Positions 25,355 through 33,523 of a DNA stretch of 64,000 bases are shown piece after piece. The notes under the pieces are model-generated. The model worked only from the letters and a program-made list of their open reading frames with translations, searched no databases and had not been told where the DNA came from. How positions within the stretch are numbered: the stretch's first letter is position 1; the number at the start of each line of letters is the position of its first letter. The position numbers were made by a program, and so were the translations under genes. Origin of the DNA: Chersky-267 sp963744115 (GTDB taxonomy: Bacteria > Chloroflexota > Limnocylindria > Limnocylindrales > CSP1-4); contig CAVUSI010000002.1 of the NCBI GenBank assembly GCA_963744115.1, forward strand, positions 248,001 to 312,000, written 5' to 3'.

Positions 25355-26020
25355 ATGGGCACCGACGAGCGCGAGGCCGCCGAGCGACTGGCGGATCACG
25401 CTGCCATCGACTCGCTCGCCGACCAGCTGATCCCGGCCCTGATCGCCAAGCTCGGGGCGAGCGGCCTCGGCGAGATCGAGGTCCGCGAGGGCGACTGGAA
25501 GGTCCGGCTCCGTCGACCCGCGGACGGCACGACCCCGCCGTCCCGGAAGGTCGGCGACCGCGGCTCGCGCTCCGCTGTGGGTGTCCCCGGCCCGGTCGCC
25601 GGTTCGGGAGGCTCTGCTCGACAGCAGCTCACGCCCGTCGGCCCCGGTCGCCAGTCGGTCCTCGAGGAGGTCGAGGCGCTGGCCGTCGGGGCGGTCTTCG
25701 AGAGCGACGGAGCGCCGTCGACGCCCCTCGACCCGGCCCATGGCCGCGACCCGTTCCGGGCCATCGCCACGTCCCCGGCCGTGGGGTTCTACACGCCGCG
25801 GACGGGGGTCGTCCCCGGCTCGCGCGTCCGGACCGGCGATCCGATCGGCGCGATCGACGTGCTTGGCGTCCCGACCGAGGTCGTGGCGCCCGCCGACGGC
25901 ATCGTCGGGGCCAGCCTGGTCGAGCCCGGCGAGGCGGTCGAGTACGGTCAGGAGCTGGTCTGGGTGGAGCTGCTGTCCGCCCCGGCCGGTGCGGCCGATC
26001 CGATGACCCCTGGGTCCTGA
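25355..26020 (+). CDS. BCCP-like protein lacking the biotinylation lysine
   Basis: A 221-residue homologue of biotin carboxyl carrier protein. The N-terminal part (LIPALIAKLGASGLGEIEVREGD..VRLRRP, ~25-55) and C-terminal lipoyl/biotinyl fold (~140-206, VGFYTP...VEYGQELVWVEL) both match BCCP. At the hairpin where BCCP has EAMKL, this protein has DVLGV (168-172), so glycine replaces the biotin lysine. A Pro/Gly linker plus an insertion separates the domains. It lies between accA and accC, where accB is usually found. It cannot carry biotin and may be a structural or regulatory subunit. The functional BCCP is at 30044. Confidence 0.85.
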   Translation: MGTDEREAAERLADHAAIDSLADQLIPALIAKLGASGLGEIEVREGDWKVRLRRPADGTTPPSRKVGDRGSRSAVGVPGPVAGSGGSARQQLTPVGPGRQSVLEEVEALAVGAVFESDGAPSTPLDPAHGRDPFRAIATSPAVGFYTPRTGVVPGSRVRTGDPIGAIDVLGVPTEVVAPADGIVGASLVEPGEAVEYGQELVWVELLSAPAGAADPMTPGS

Positions 26021-26037
26021 ACGGTGAGGCAGCCCTG

Positions 26038-27408
26038 ATGTTCCAGAAGGTCCTCATCGCCAACCGGGGCGAGATCGCGGTCCGGATCCTGCGAGCCTGC
26101 CGGGCGCTCGGCGTCGAGGCGGTCGTGGTCTACAGCCAGGCGGATCGCGATTCGCTGGCGGTCAGGCTGGCGGACGAGGCGATCTGCATCGGACCGCCCG
26201 ACGCCAAGCGGAGCTACCTGTCCGTCCCGGCGGTCATCAGCGCGGCGATCGTCACCGGCTGCGACGCGATCCACCCCGGCTACGGCTTCCTGTCCGAGGA
26301 CGAGACGTTCGCCGAGGTCGTCCGCGCCCACGGCCTGACGTTCATCGGCCCGCCACCCCAGGTCCTCGATCGGTTCGCCAGCAAGGAGGCGACACGACGG
26401 CTCCTCGGCGGCTACGGCCTGCCGACGATCCCCGGCTCCAACGGGATGATCCGGGACGAGCTGCACGCGCTCGAGGAAGCCGAGCGGATCGGCTACCCGG
26501 TGCTGATCAAGCCCAGTGCGGGCGGCGGCGGCAAGGGGATGCGGATGGTCCGCTCCGCGCGCGAGCTCGAGGCCTCGATCAAGGTCTGCCGGTCCGAGGC
26601 CAAGGCCGCCTTCGGCGACGACTCGCTGTACCTGGAGAAGTGGCTCGACGACACCCGCCACGTCGAGGTCCAGGTGGTGGTCGATCGGTTCGGCAACGGC
26701 GTCCACCTCGGCGAACGGGACTGCTCGGTCCAGCGGCGCCACCAGAAGATCCTCGAGGAGGCGCCGACGCCCGCCTTGTCGGTCGCGGCCCGGGCCGAGC
26801 TGGCCGACCGGGCGATCCGGGCGGTCGTCGCGGCGGGTTACGAGAACGTCGGGACCCTCGAGTTCCTGGTCGACCGGGACGGCGACTTCTACTTCATCGA
26901 GATCAACTGCCGGATCCAGGTCGAGCACCCGGTGACCGAGATGCTGACGGGGATCGACCTCGTCGCGACCCAGATCCGGATCGCCGCCGGCGAGCCGCTC
27001 GGGTTCAGCCAGGCCGACGTCGAGGTCCGCGGCCACGCCCTCGAGATGCGGATCAACGCCGAGGACGTCGATCACGACTTCCGGCCAAGCGCCGGCGTCG
27101 TCGAGCGCTATCTCGCCCCCGGCGGCCCCGGCGTCAGGATGGACTCGCACCTCTATGCGGGGTACGAGGTCCCGCCGTTCTACGACTCGCTGCTGGGCAA
27201 GCTCGTGGTCTGGGGTCGGGACCGCGGCTCGGCGATCGATCGCGCCCGGGCGGCGCTCGACGAGCTGGTCGTCGACGGCATCGTCACGAACATCCCGATC
27301 CACCGGGCGATGCTTCGGAACGAGGTCTTCCTCGACGGCAAGATGACGACGAACCTGCTCGACCGGGTCGGCAGCGCCGCGTTCGTCGCCGCCGCGGAGC
27401 GGCGGTGA
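26038..27408 (+). CDS. accC: acetyl-CoA carboxylase biotin carboxylase subunit
   Basis: A 456-residue ATP-grasp enzyme that carboxylates biotin on BCCP using ATP and bicarbonate. It has the N-terminal FQKVLIANRGEIAVRILRAC, HPGYGFLSEDE, the glycine-rich ATP loop SAGGGGKGMRMV, LEKWLDDTRHVEVQVV, INCRIQVEHPVTEMLTGIDLV with catalytic Glu and Arg, and the C-terminal LEMRINAED. Length is normal for a single-function AccC. It lies 17 bases after the BCCP-like gene. A 130-base gap to fabZ follows. Confidence 0.95.
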   Translation: MFQKVLIANRGEIAVRILRACRALGVEAVVVYSQADRDSLAVRLADEAICIGPPDAKRSYLSVPAVISAAIVTGCDAIHPGYGFLSEDETFAEVVRAHGLTFIGPPPQVLDRFASKEATRRLLGGYGLPTIPGSNGMIRDELHALEEAERIGYPVLIKPSAGGGGKGMRMVRSARELEASIKVCRSEAKAAFGDDSLYLEKWLDDTRHVEVQVVVDRFGNGVHLGERDCSVQRRHQKILEEAPTPALSVAARAELADRAIRAVVAAGYENVGTLEFLVDRDGDFYFIEINCRIQVEHPVTEMLTGIDLVATQIRIAAGEPLGFSQADVEVRGHALEMRINAEDVDHDFRPSAGVVERYLAPGGPGVRMDSHLYAGYEVPPFYDSLLGKLVVWGRDRGSAIDRARAALDELVVDGIVTNIPIHRAMLRNEVFLDGKMTTNLLDRVGSAAFVAAAERR

Positions 27409-27538
27409 GCAGCGCGACGACCCCACGGTCCGACCCGGACTTGGTGCAGACCTGCATCGACCGGCCGCAGGGCCGCAGCCCCAGGCGTCAGACTTGGTGG
27501 CGCCCCGACCGAACGACCGACCCGAGCTGGAGCCGCCC

Positions 27539-28030
27539 ATGACCGACCAGGACGACGCCGCCGCCTCGCTCGCGCCCTCGACGACGATCCACACCGCCCG
27601 GGAGATCGAGGGCCTCATCCCGCACCGCTGGCCGTTCCTGCTGGTCGATCGGATCGTGGCCTACGAACCGGACGAGTCGCGGATCGTGGGGATCAAGGGC
27701 GTCACCTCGACGGAGTGGTTCTTCCAGGGCCACTTCCCCGGGTTGCCGGTCATGCCCGGCGTGCTCCAGGTCGAGGCGCTGGCCCAGACGATGGCCGTCT
27801 ACGTGGCGAAGCAGCCGGGCTTCGGCGACCGGATCGGGCTGTTCGGCGGGATCGAGGGCTGTCGCTTCAAGCGGATGGTCGTGCCCGGCGATACGCTCCG
27901 GCTCGAGGTCACGATGGAGAAGCTCGGGCGGCGGTTCGGCCGCGGCCGCGGGGTGGCGTCGGTCGACGGCGAGGTCGCCTGCGAGGCGACGCTCACGTTC
28001 ATCATCCCGGACGCGTCGGTGCTCCGCTGA
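27539..28030 (+). CDS. fabZ: 3-hydroxyacyl-ACP dehydratase
   Basis: A 163-residue hot-dog-fold dehydratase for FAS-II elongation. The catalytic His is in FQGHFPGLPVMPGVLQVEALAQ and the paired Glu is the E of VEALAQ. IPHRWPFLLVDRIV is the usual opening of the fold, and CRFKRMVVPGDTLRLEV completes it. ATG 27539 is chosen because GGAG lies 6 bases upstream; an in-frame upstream start at 27494 adds no conserved sequence. The stop shares one base with the next start. Confidence 0.93.
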   Translation: MTDQDDAAASLAPSTTIHTAREIEGLIPHRWPFLLVDRIVAYEPDESRIVGIKGVTSTEWFFQGHFPGLPVMPGVLQVEALAQTMAVYVAKQPGFGDRIGLFGGIEGCRFKRMVVPGDTLRLEVTMEKLGRRFGRGRGVASVDGEVACEATLTFIIPDASVLR

Positions 28031-28773
28031 TGACCCGGATCGCCGTCCTCGGGGACATCCACGGCAACGCGGTCGCGCTCGACGCGGTGCGGAAGGCGGT
28101 CAAGGCCGCCAAGCCGGACGCCGTGATGATCACCGGCGACCTCGTCCTCAACGGTCCGGAGCCGGCCGCCGCGCTCGACGGCGTGCGCGAGCTCGAGGCG
28201 GACGGCGCGCTCGTGGTCCAGGGCAACACCGACGTGGCCGTCGCCGACTTCGACTACGCCGCGGCCTTCCCATGGCTGACCGAGGGCGTCCCGGAATCCT
28301 TCCGGGCCGCGGCCGAATGGGCGCACGACGCACTCGGTCCCGAGCGGGTGGATTGGCTTCGCCGGCTTCCCTCGGAGCGTCGGCTGCGGACCGAGGAGGC
28401 GCTCACGCTCGTCTGCCACGCATCGCCCGGGTCGCAGACCGGCGGCTTCGACCAGGTCCTCGACCCGAACGTGACGCTCGAGCGGGCGTCGCGGACCGAT
28501 GCCCGCGTGATCTGCTGCGGGCACACCCATCTGCCCGAGGTGCGCGACCTGGGCTGGAAGGTCATCGTCAACGCCGGCAGCGCCGGGTATGTCTTCGACG
28601 GCGACCCCACGGCCTCGTGGGCCCTCGTCGACATCGCGGACGGTGAAGTGACGGCCGAGATCCGCCGGACCGAGTTCGACGTGATGGTCGTATCGAACGG
28701 GATCTCCGCCCGGGGCCTGCCCGGCGACGTCTACCGGGCGGCGACCGTTCGGACCGGGAAGCTGGTCCGATGA
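28030..28773 (+). CDS. metallophosphoesterase, YfcE/Icc-like
   Basis: A 247-residue calcineurin-like phosphoesterase with all metal motifs: GDIHGN, ITGDLVLNGPEP, VQGNTD, CHASPG and GHTHLPEV. These proteins hydrolyse phosphodiesters or phosphomonoesters with Mn or Fe; the substrate here is unknown. It is wedged between fabZ and fabF with one- and four-base overlaps. This places it firmly in the fatty acid operon, though no phosphatase is needed for FAS-II. A role in phosphopantetheine or lipid-precursor turnover is speculation. Confidence 0.88.
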   Translation: MTRIAVLGDIHGNAVALDAVRKAVKAAKPDAVMITGDLVLNGPEPAAALDGVRELEADGALVVQGNTDVAVADFDYAAAFPWLTEGVPESFRAAAEWAHDALGPERVDWLRRLPSERRLRTEEALTLVCHASPGSQTGGFDQVLDPNVTLERASRTDARVICCGHTHLPEVRDLGWKVIVNAGSAGYVFDGDPTASWALVDIADGEVTAEIRRTEFDVMVVSNGISARGLPGDVYRAATVRTGKLVR

Positions 28774-30047
28774 CCGACGCGAGCCGCCCGTGGCCGGCCC
28801 CGCGCCGGGTCGTCGTGACCGGGATGGGCATGGTCACCGCGCTCGGGACCGACGTGGCCTCGACCTGGGAGGGCCTGGTCGCGGGCCGGTCGGGCATCCG
28901 GACGATCGCGGCGTTCGATCCTTCGCGGCTCGACTCGCGGATCGCGGCCGAAGTGCCCGGGTTCGACCCGAGCGGCGTCATCGACCGGAAAGAGATGCGG
29001 CGGATGGACCGCTACATGCAGTTCGGCCTCGTGGTGAGCCGACAGGCGCTCGACCAGGCCGGCCTGCCCGGTCGGATCGACGGCCAGCTCGCCGAGCGCA
29101 CCGGGGTGATCCTCGGATCCGGCCTCGGCGGCGTGAACACGCTGTTCGACAACGTCCTGCTGATGGCCGAACGCGGTCCGGATCGGATGAGCCCGTTCTT
29201 CATCCCGATGGGGATCGCCAACGTCGGCGCCGGCCAGGTGGCGATCGCCTTCGGGCCGCTCGGGCCGAACTTCGCGATCGTCTCGGCGTGCGCGACCGGT
29301 GGGCACGCCATCGGCGAGGCCTGGGAGACGATCCGGCGGCACGATGCCGATGTGATGATCGCCGGCGGCGTCGAGTCGGCCATCCACGAGGCCGCGGTGG
29401 GCGGCTTCTCCGCGATGAAGGCGCTGTCGACCCGCAACGACGATCCGGCCGGCGCGTCGCGGCCGTTCGACCAGGGACGCGACGGGTTCGTCATCGGCGA
29501 GGGGGCCGCCGTCATCATCCTCGAGGCGCTCGAGCACGCCGAGGCGCGCGGGGCGACCCCGCTCGCCGAGCTGGTCGGCTATGGAGCGACCGCCGACGCC
29601 AGCCACATCACGCTGCCGGCACCGGGTGGTGCCGGGGCGGTCCGAGCGGCCCGTCGCGCCTTCGAGAAGGCCGGCATCGAGCCGGACGCGGTCGACCACC
29701 TCAACGCCCATGCGACCTCCACGGCCGAGGGCGACCGGGCGGAGCTCCAGGCCATCCGGACGATCTTCGGCGACCACGCGCCGAACGTCGCGGTCACCGC
29801 CAACAAGTCGATGGTCGGGCACACCCTCGGGGCGGCCGGCGCGATCGAGGCCATCGCCACGATCCAGTCGATCCGGACGGGCCTGATCCCCCCCACGATC
29901 AACCTGACCGACCCGGACCCCGCGGCGGAGGGCCTCGACCTGACCCCCGGCCAAGCCGGTCGGCGCACCGTCCGGACGGCGATCTCGAACTCGTTCGGGT
30001 TCGGCGGCCAGAACACCGCGCTCGTCTTCACCAGGTTCGATGGATGA
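28770..30047 (+). CDS. fabF: beta-ketoacyl-ACP synthase II
   Basis: A 425-residue condensing enzyme with the Cys-His-His triad: Cys in VSACATGGHAIGEAW, His in LNAHATSTAEGD and His in SMVGHTLGAAGAIEA. The motif RVVVTGMGMVTALGTD opens the fold and NSFGFGGQNTALVF closes it. It extends acyl-ACP with malonyl-ACP. ATG 28770 overlaps the phosphoesterase stop (ATGA), and its own stop overlaps the accB start. Confidence 0.95.
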   Translation: MTDASRPWPAPRRVVVTGMGMVTALGTDVASTWEGLVAGRSGIRTIAAFDPSRLDSRIAAEVPGFDPSGVIDRKEMRRMDRYMQFGLVVSRQALDQAGLPGRIDGQLAERTGVILGSGLGGVNTLFDNVLLMAERGPDRMSPFFIPMGIANVGAGQVAIAFGPLGPNFAIVSACATGGHAIGEAWETIRRHDADVMIAGGVESAIHEAAVGGFSAMKALSTRNDDPAGASRPFDQGRDGFVIGEGAAVIILEALEHAEARGATPLAELVGYGATADASHITLPAPGGAGAVRAARRAFEKAGIEPDAVDHLNAHATSTAEGDRAELQAIRTIFGDHAPNVAVTANKSMVGHTLGAAGAIEAIATIQSIRTGLIPPTINLTDPDPAAEGLDLTPGQAGRRTVRTAISNSFGFGGQNTALVFTRFDG

Positions 30048-30676
30048 CCGACGACCACGATCCCGTCCCGGCCGCCGAGGCTGACGAGACCGCCGAGACC
30101 GTGACGACGCTGCCCGAGACCGCCGAGAGTGCGGTGGCGACGCCCGAGACCGCCGAGAGCGCGGCGGCGGTGGACCCGACCCTCCCGGCGGCCGCGCCCG
30201 AGACCGCCGATGCCGACGGCTCACTGTTGGCGATCCTCGACCGGTTGACCGGCCTGCTCGAGCGGAGCGATCTGACCGAGATCGAGGTGGAGGCGGGCGG
30301 TACGGGTCTCATCTTGCGCAAGGCGGCCGCGCTATCGTCGCCGGGGGCCGCCGGGGCGATCGCCGTCGCGACCCCGGGGACGGCGCCCGCGCCGGCCGGC
30401 ACGGATGGGGCCGGCCCGACCGGCGAGCGTCCGGGCCGGCCGTCGGTCAAGGCACCGCTGACCGGGATCTTCTACACGGCCCCGGGTCCCGGGTCCGCGC
30501 CATACGTGCAGGTCGGTGGGGAGGTGGCCGTCGGCCAGGTGATCGGCCTGATCGAAGCGATGAAGCTGTTCAACGAGATCAAGAGCGACCTCGCCGGCCG
30601 TGTCGTGCGGGTCGTTCCGGAGAGCGGTGCGCTGGTCAAGGCCAAGCAACCGCTCATCGAGGTGGAGCCGCTGTGA
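30044..30676 (+). CDS. accB: biotin carboxyl carrier protein of acetyl-CoA carboxylase
   Basis: A 210-residue BCCP. The biotinyl domain (~133-210) contains the intact motif IEAMKLFNEIKSD with K174 as the biotin attachment site and the thumb region FYTAPGPGSAPYV. The ~60-95 region (LLAILDRLTGLLERSDLTEIEVE) is the N-terminal BCCP helix-strand pair. The first 60 residues are Ala/Glu/Thr-rich with a repeated PETAESA unit encoded by a short DNA repeat at ~30116-30170. It overlaps fabF and fabH by four bases each, so it is expressed with the condensing enzymes rather than next to accC. Confidence 0.94.
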   Translation: MTDDHDPVPAAEADETAETVTTLPETAESAVATPETAESAAAVDPTLPAAAPETADADGSLLAILDRLTGLLERSDLTEIEVEAGGTGLILRKAAALSSPGAAGAIAVATPGTAPAPAGTDGAGPTGERPGRPSVKAPLTGIFYTAPGPGSAPYVQVGGEVAVGQVIGLIEAMKLFNEIKSDLAGRVVRVVPESGALVKAKQPLIEVEPL

Positions 30677-31839
30677 GCACCCAAGCATCGACCTACGCCC
30701 ACATCACCGGTTGGGGTCGCTATGCGCCGGCCGGTGTCCTGACCAACGCCGACCTCGAGAAGATGGTCGACACCAGCGACGAGTGGATCCGCACCCGGAC
30801 GGGCATCCGCGAGCGGCGGGTCGCCGCCGCCCACGAGACCACGGCGTCGATGGCCGCGGTCGCCGCGCGACGCGCGATCGCCGTCGCCGGACTCCAGCCC
30901 GACGACATCGACGTGATCCTGCTCGCGACCCTGTCGCCCGACTACTGGATGCCCTCGACGGCGGCACTGGTCAAGGAAGCGATCGGCAACACCAAGGCAT
31001 TCGCGATGGATGTCGCCGCGGCCTGCTCCGGGTTCGTCTACGCCTACTCGGCCGGCCAGGCGTACATCACCAGTGGGATGGCCAGGAACGTGCTGGTCAT
31101 CGGGGCCGAGCTGCTCACCCGGTTCCTCGACTACACCGACCGGAGCACGTGCATCCTGTTCGGCGATGGCGCCGGGGCGATCGTCCTGTCCGCGGCCGAC
31201 ACGCCAGGGGGCGGTCTCGGGTTCGAGCTGACGACCGAGCCGTCGGGTGCCTACATGATCTGGCTCCCGGCGGGTGGCGCCAAGAGCCCGCCGTCGCGGG
31301 CCACGGTCGAGCGCGGCGAGCACTACATCCGGATGGACGGCACCCAGACCTATCGCTTCGCGACCCGGACCCTGGCGTCCACGGCGCTGGCGGCCGTCGC
31401 CAAGGCCGGCCTCGAACCGGCCGACATCGACCTGTTCATCCCGCATCAGGCGAACATCCGGATCATCCAGTCGGTGGCCGACGGGCTCGGCCTGTCGATG
31501 GACAAGATGTTCGTGAACCTCGACCGCTACGGGAACACGTCGGCAGCGTCGATCCCGATCGCCCTGGCCGAGGCGGTCGACTCGGGTCGGGTCAAGATCG
31601 GCGACAAGCTCGTGATCGTCGCCTTCGGTGCCGGCTATACGTCGGGCGCGGCGGCGATCTCGTGGACCGCGGACCCGGCCCGCGGTGCGCTCGCCGAGTC
31701 GATCCATCCGGAGGACGTCACGGTCCGCCCGCCGCTGGACTGGGAGCCCGTCGACCCGATCCCGGCGGCGCTCGTCGAGATCCTCGCCCGCCCGGGATCG
31801 CCGGAGCCGGGCGCCAAGGCAGCGGAGGTCCACGCATGA
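30673..31839 (+). CDS. fabH: beta-ketoacyl-ACP synthase III
   Basis: A 388-residue initiating condensing enzyme (acetyl-CoA plus malonyl-ACP). The Cys-His-Asn triad is visible: C118 in DVAAACSGFVYAY, His in LFIPHQANIRII and Asn in RYGNTSAASIPIAL. The catalytic fold ends near residue 335. An extra ~50-residue tail (ALAESIHPEDVTVRPPLDWEPVD...) lies beyond the usual end and has no family match I recognise. The start is GTG 30673, overlapping the accB stop (GTGA). Confidence 0.93.
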   Translation: MSTQASTYAHITGWGRYAPAGVLTNADLEKMVDTSDEWIRTRTGIRERRVAAAHETTASMAAVAARRAIAVAGLQPDDIDVILLATLSPDYWMPSTAALVKEAIGNTKAFAMDVAAACSGFVYAYSAGQAYITSGMARNVLVIGAELLTRFLDYTDRSTCILFGDGAGAIVLSAADTPGGGLGFELTTEPSGAYMIWLPAGGAKSPPSRATVERGEHYIRMDGTQTYRFATRTLASTALAAVAKAGLEPADIDLFIPHQANIRIIQSVADGLGLSMDKMFVNLDRYGNTSAASIPIALAEAVDSGRVKIGDKLVIVAFGAGYTSGAAAISWTADPARGALAESIHPEDVTVRPPLDWEPVDPIPAALVEILARPGSPEPGAKAAEVHA

Positions 31840-32585
31840 TCGACCTGAGCGGGAAGTCGGCCCTCGTGAGCGGCGGCGCGCGCGGCATCGGCCGGGCGAT
31901 CGTCCTCCGGCTGGCGACCCAGGGCGCCGACGTGGCGTTCAGCTACCGCGGCAATGCGGCGGCCGCTGCGGCGACCGTGGCCGACGCCGAGGCGCTCGGA
32001 CGCCGGGCGCTGGCGATCCAGGCCGACGTCAAGGAGCCGGAGACCGCCGAGTCGGTCGTCAAGGCGACGCTCGAGGCGTTCGGCAAGGTCGACATCCTGG
32101 TCAACAACGCCGGGATCACCCGCGACGACCTGATCATGCGGATGAGCGTCGAGGCCTGGCGCGACGTCCTCGAGACGAACTTGTTCGGGGCGTTCTACAT
32201 GACCAAGGCCGTGACCCGGCCGATGCTCAAGGCCAAGGCCGGACGGATCGTCAACATCACCAGTGTTTCCGGACAGGCCGGCCAGATGGGTCAGGCCAAC
32301 TATTCCTCGGCCAAGGCCGGTCTGATCGGATTGACCAAGGCGACCGCGCGGGAGCTCGCGTCGCGCGGGATCACCGCCAACGCCGTCGCGCCCGGCTTCG
32401 TCCTGACCGAGCTCACGCAGGACCTGCCGGAGGCGCTCCAGGACCAGCTCAAGACCGCCACTCCGCTCGGCCGCTTCGGGTCGCCCGAAGAGATCGCCGC
32501 CGCGGTGGCCTTCCTCGCCTCCGACGAGGCGAGCTTCATCACCGGTCAGGTGCTCGCCGTCGACGGCGGCCTGGTGATGATGTAG
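31836..32585 (+). CDS. fabG: 3-oxoacyl-ACP reductase
   Basis: A 249-residue short-chain dehydrogenase. The NADPH loop is SGGARGIGRAIV, the NNAG motif is in ILVNNAGITRDDL, and the catalytic Ser-Tyr-Lys is in NITSVSGQAGQMGQANYSSAKAG. ITRDDLIMRM and FITGQVLAVDGG are FabG hallmarks. It is the last gene of the operon, overlapping fabH by four bases and followed by a strong hairpin. Neither fabD, acpP nor an enoyl reductase is in the window. Confidence 0.95.
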   Translation: MIDLSGKSALVSGGARGIGRAIVLRLATQGADVAFSYRGNAAAAAATVADAEALGRRALAIQADVKEPETAESVVKATLEAFGKVDILVNNAGITRDDLIMRMSVEAWRDVLETNLFGAFYMTKAVTRPMLKAKAGRIVNITSVSGQAGQMGQANYSSAKAGLIGLTKATARELASRGITANAVAPGFVLTELTQDLPEALQDQLKTATPLGRFGSPEEIAAAVAFLASDEASFITGQVLAVDGGLVMM

Positions 32586-32595
32586 CTCGCCGACC

Positions 32596-32616
32596 GCGGA
32601 GCCGAAGGGGCTCCGC
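32596..32616. terminator. hairpin terminator between convergent fabG and the ArsR-type gene
   Basis: A perfect 8-bp stem (GCGGAGCC with GGCTCCGC) closes a GAAGG loop 11 bases after the fabG stop. No T run follows on either strand, but its place between convergent genes supports a bidirectional terminator. Confidence 0.55.
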
Positions 32617-32652
32617 CGGCGCGGCCTTCACGCGCCCTCGTGCGGTCCGGGC

Positions 32653-33405
32653 TCAGGTGTACATCAGCGAGCCCGGCGTGGTCAGGAGCTCGCCGGTCTC
32701 GAGCCAGGTCTTGAGGCCGGACAGGATCATCGGCCAGCCGCCGTAGAGCTGCTCGTTGGCGCCCTCGCGGAGCTGGTCGTGGGTCACCGTCAGGTGGCAG
32801 GAGTCGCCGACCGGCTCGATCTGCCAGGTGACCCGCGAAGTGCCCTCCGCCTTCACGTCATCGCCCCACAGCGCGACCATGGTCTGGACGAGCCGGCGCG
32901 GCGGGTCGACCTCGAGGTTGACCCCTTCGCCGAGCGGCGTCGGTGCGCCCGGGGCGCCCATCACGTAGCTCGATCCGGGTGTCCAGTCCGTCGTGTGGCG
33001 GGCTCCGAAGTTGTACTTGCTGCGGATGTCGGGATCCGTGATCGCCTGCCACAGGCGCTCCGGCGTCGTCTTGATATAGATCTCGAACACCTTCTCCATC
33101 GGACGCTCCAATCTGGTCTTCAGGTCACTGAGCGAAGCCGCCCAGGGTTCCGCGTACTTGCTCACCCACCGATCGTGGACGAGCCGGATCGGGACGGGGT
33201 TCAGGTAGTGGAGCTTCTCGCGGCCGCGCCGCCTGGTCACGACCAGGCCTGCCTCCTCGAGCAGCTTCAGGTGCTTCATCACGCCGAAGCGCGACATCTC
33301 GAACCGGTCCTGGAGCTGGCTCAGCGTCTGCCCGTCCTCACGGAAGAGCTCGTCGAGCAGGCTCCGCCGGGTGGGATCGGCCAGCGCCCGGAACACCTCG
33401 TCCAT
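32653..33405 (-). CDS. ArsR-type HTH regulator fused to an SRPBCC (AHSA1-like) domain
   Basis: A 250-residue protein. Residues 1-~95 form an ArsR winged helix (FRALADPTRRSLLDEL, LSQLQDRFEMSRFGVMKHLKLLEEAGLV). Residues ~105-245 form an SRPBCC/AHSA1 fold (VFEIYIKTTPERLWQAITDPDI, WQIEPVGDSCHLTVTHDQL). ArsR and SRPBCC proteins are often separate neighbours; here they are one chain, so the second domain may sense a hydrophobic ligand for the first. It has no metal-binding cysteine pair. ATG 33405 is chosen because the promoter -10 box ends 6 bases upstream. The divergent DHFR-like gene is the likely co-target. Confidence 0.88.
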   Translation of the reverse strand: MDEVFRALADPTRRSLLDELFREDGQTLSQLQDRFEMSRFGVMKHLKLLEEAGLVVTRRRGREKLHYLNPVPIRLVHDRWVSKYAEPWAASLSDLKTRLERPMEKVFEIYIKTTPERLWQAITDPDIRSKYNFGARHTTDWTPGSSYVMGAPGAPTPLGEGVNLEVDPPRRLVQTMVALWGDDVKAEGTSRVTWQIEPVGDSCHLTVTHDQLREGANEQLYGGWPMILSGLKTWLETGELLTTPGSLMYT

Positions 33406-33411
33406 GCCCGA

Positions 33412-33441
33412 ACGATACGTGACCGATAAGTCACATGTCAA
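33412..33441 (-). promoter_or_regulatory. promoter with an operator palindrome in the spacer, for the ArsR-SRPBCC gene
   Basis: On the minus strand a consensus -35 TTGACA (33436-33441) is followed by an 18-base spacer and -10 TATCGT (33412-33417), then 6 bases to ATG 33405, so the mRNA should be leaderless. In the spacer, GTGAC-N6-GTCAC (33419-33434) is a perfect inverted repeat, well placed for repression by the regulator itself. Confidence 0.75.
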
Positions 33442-33523
33442 GGGGCCGACGTGCTGCGCGTCATGAAGGATCCGCGCGACCGGCGGTCGTATCGTCAGAC
33501 CCGTAACCCGAGGAGGACTTCTG

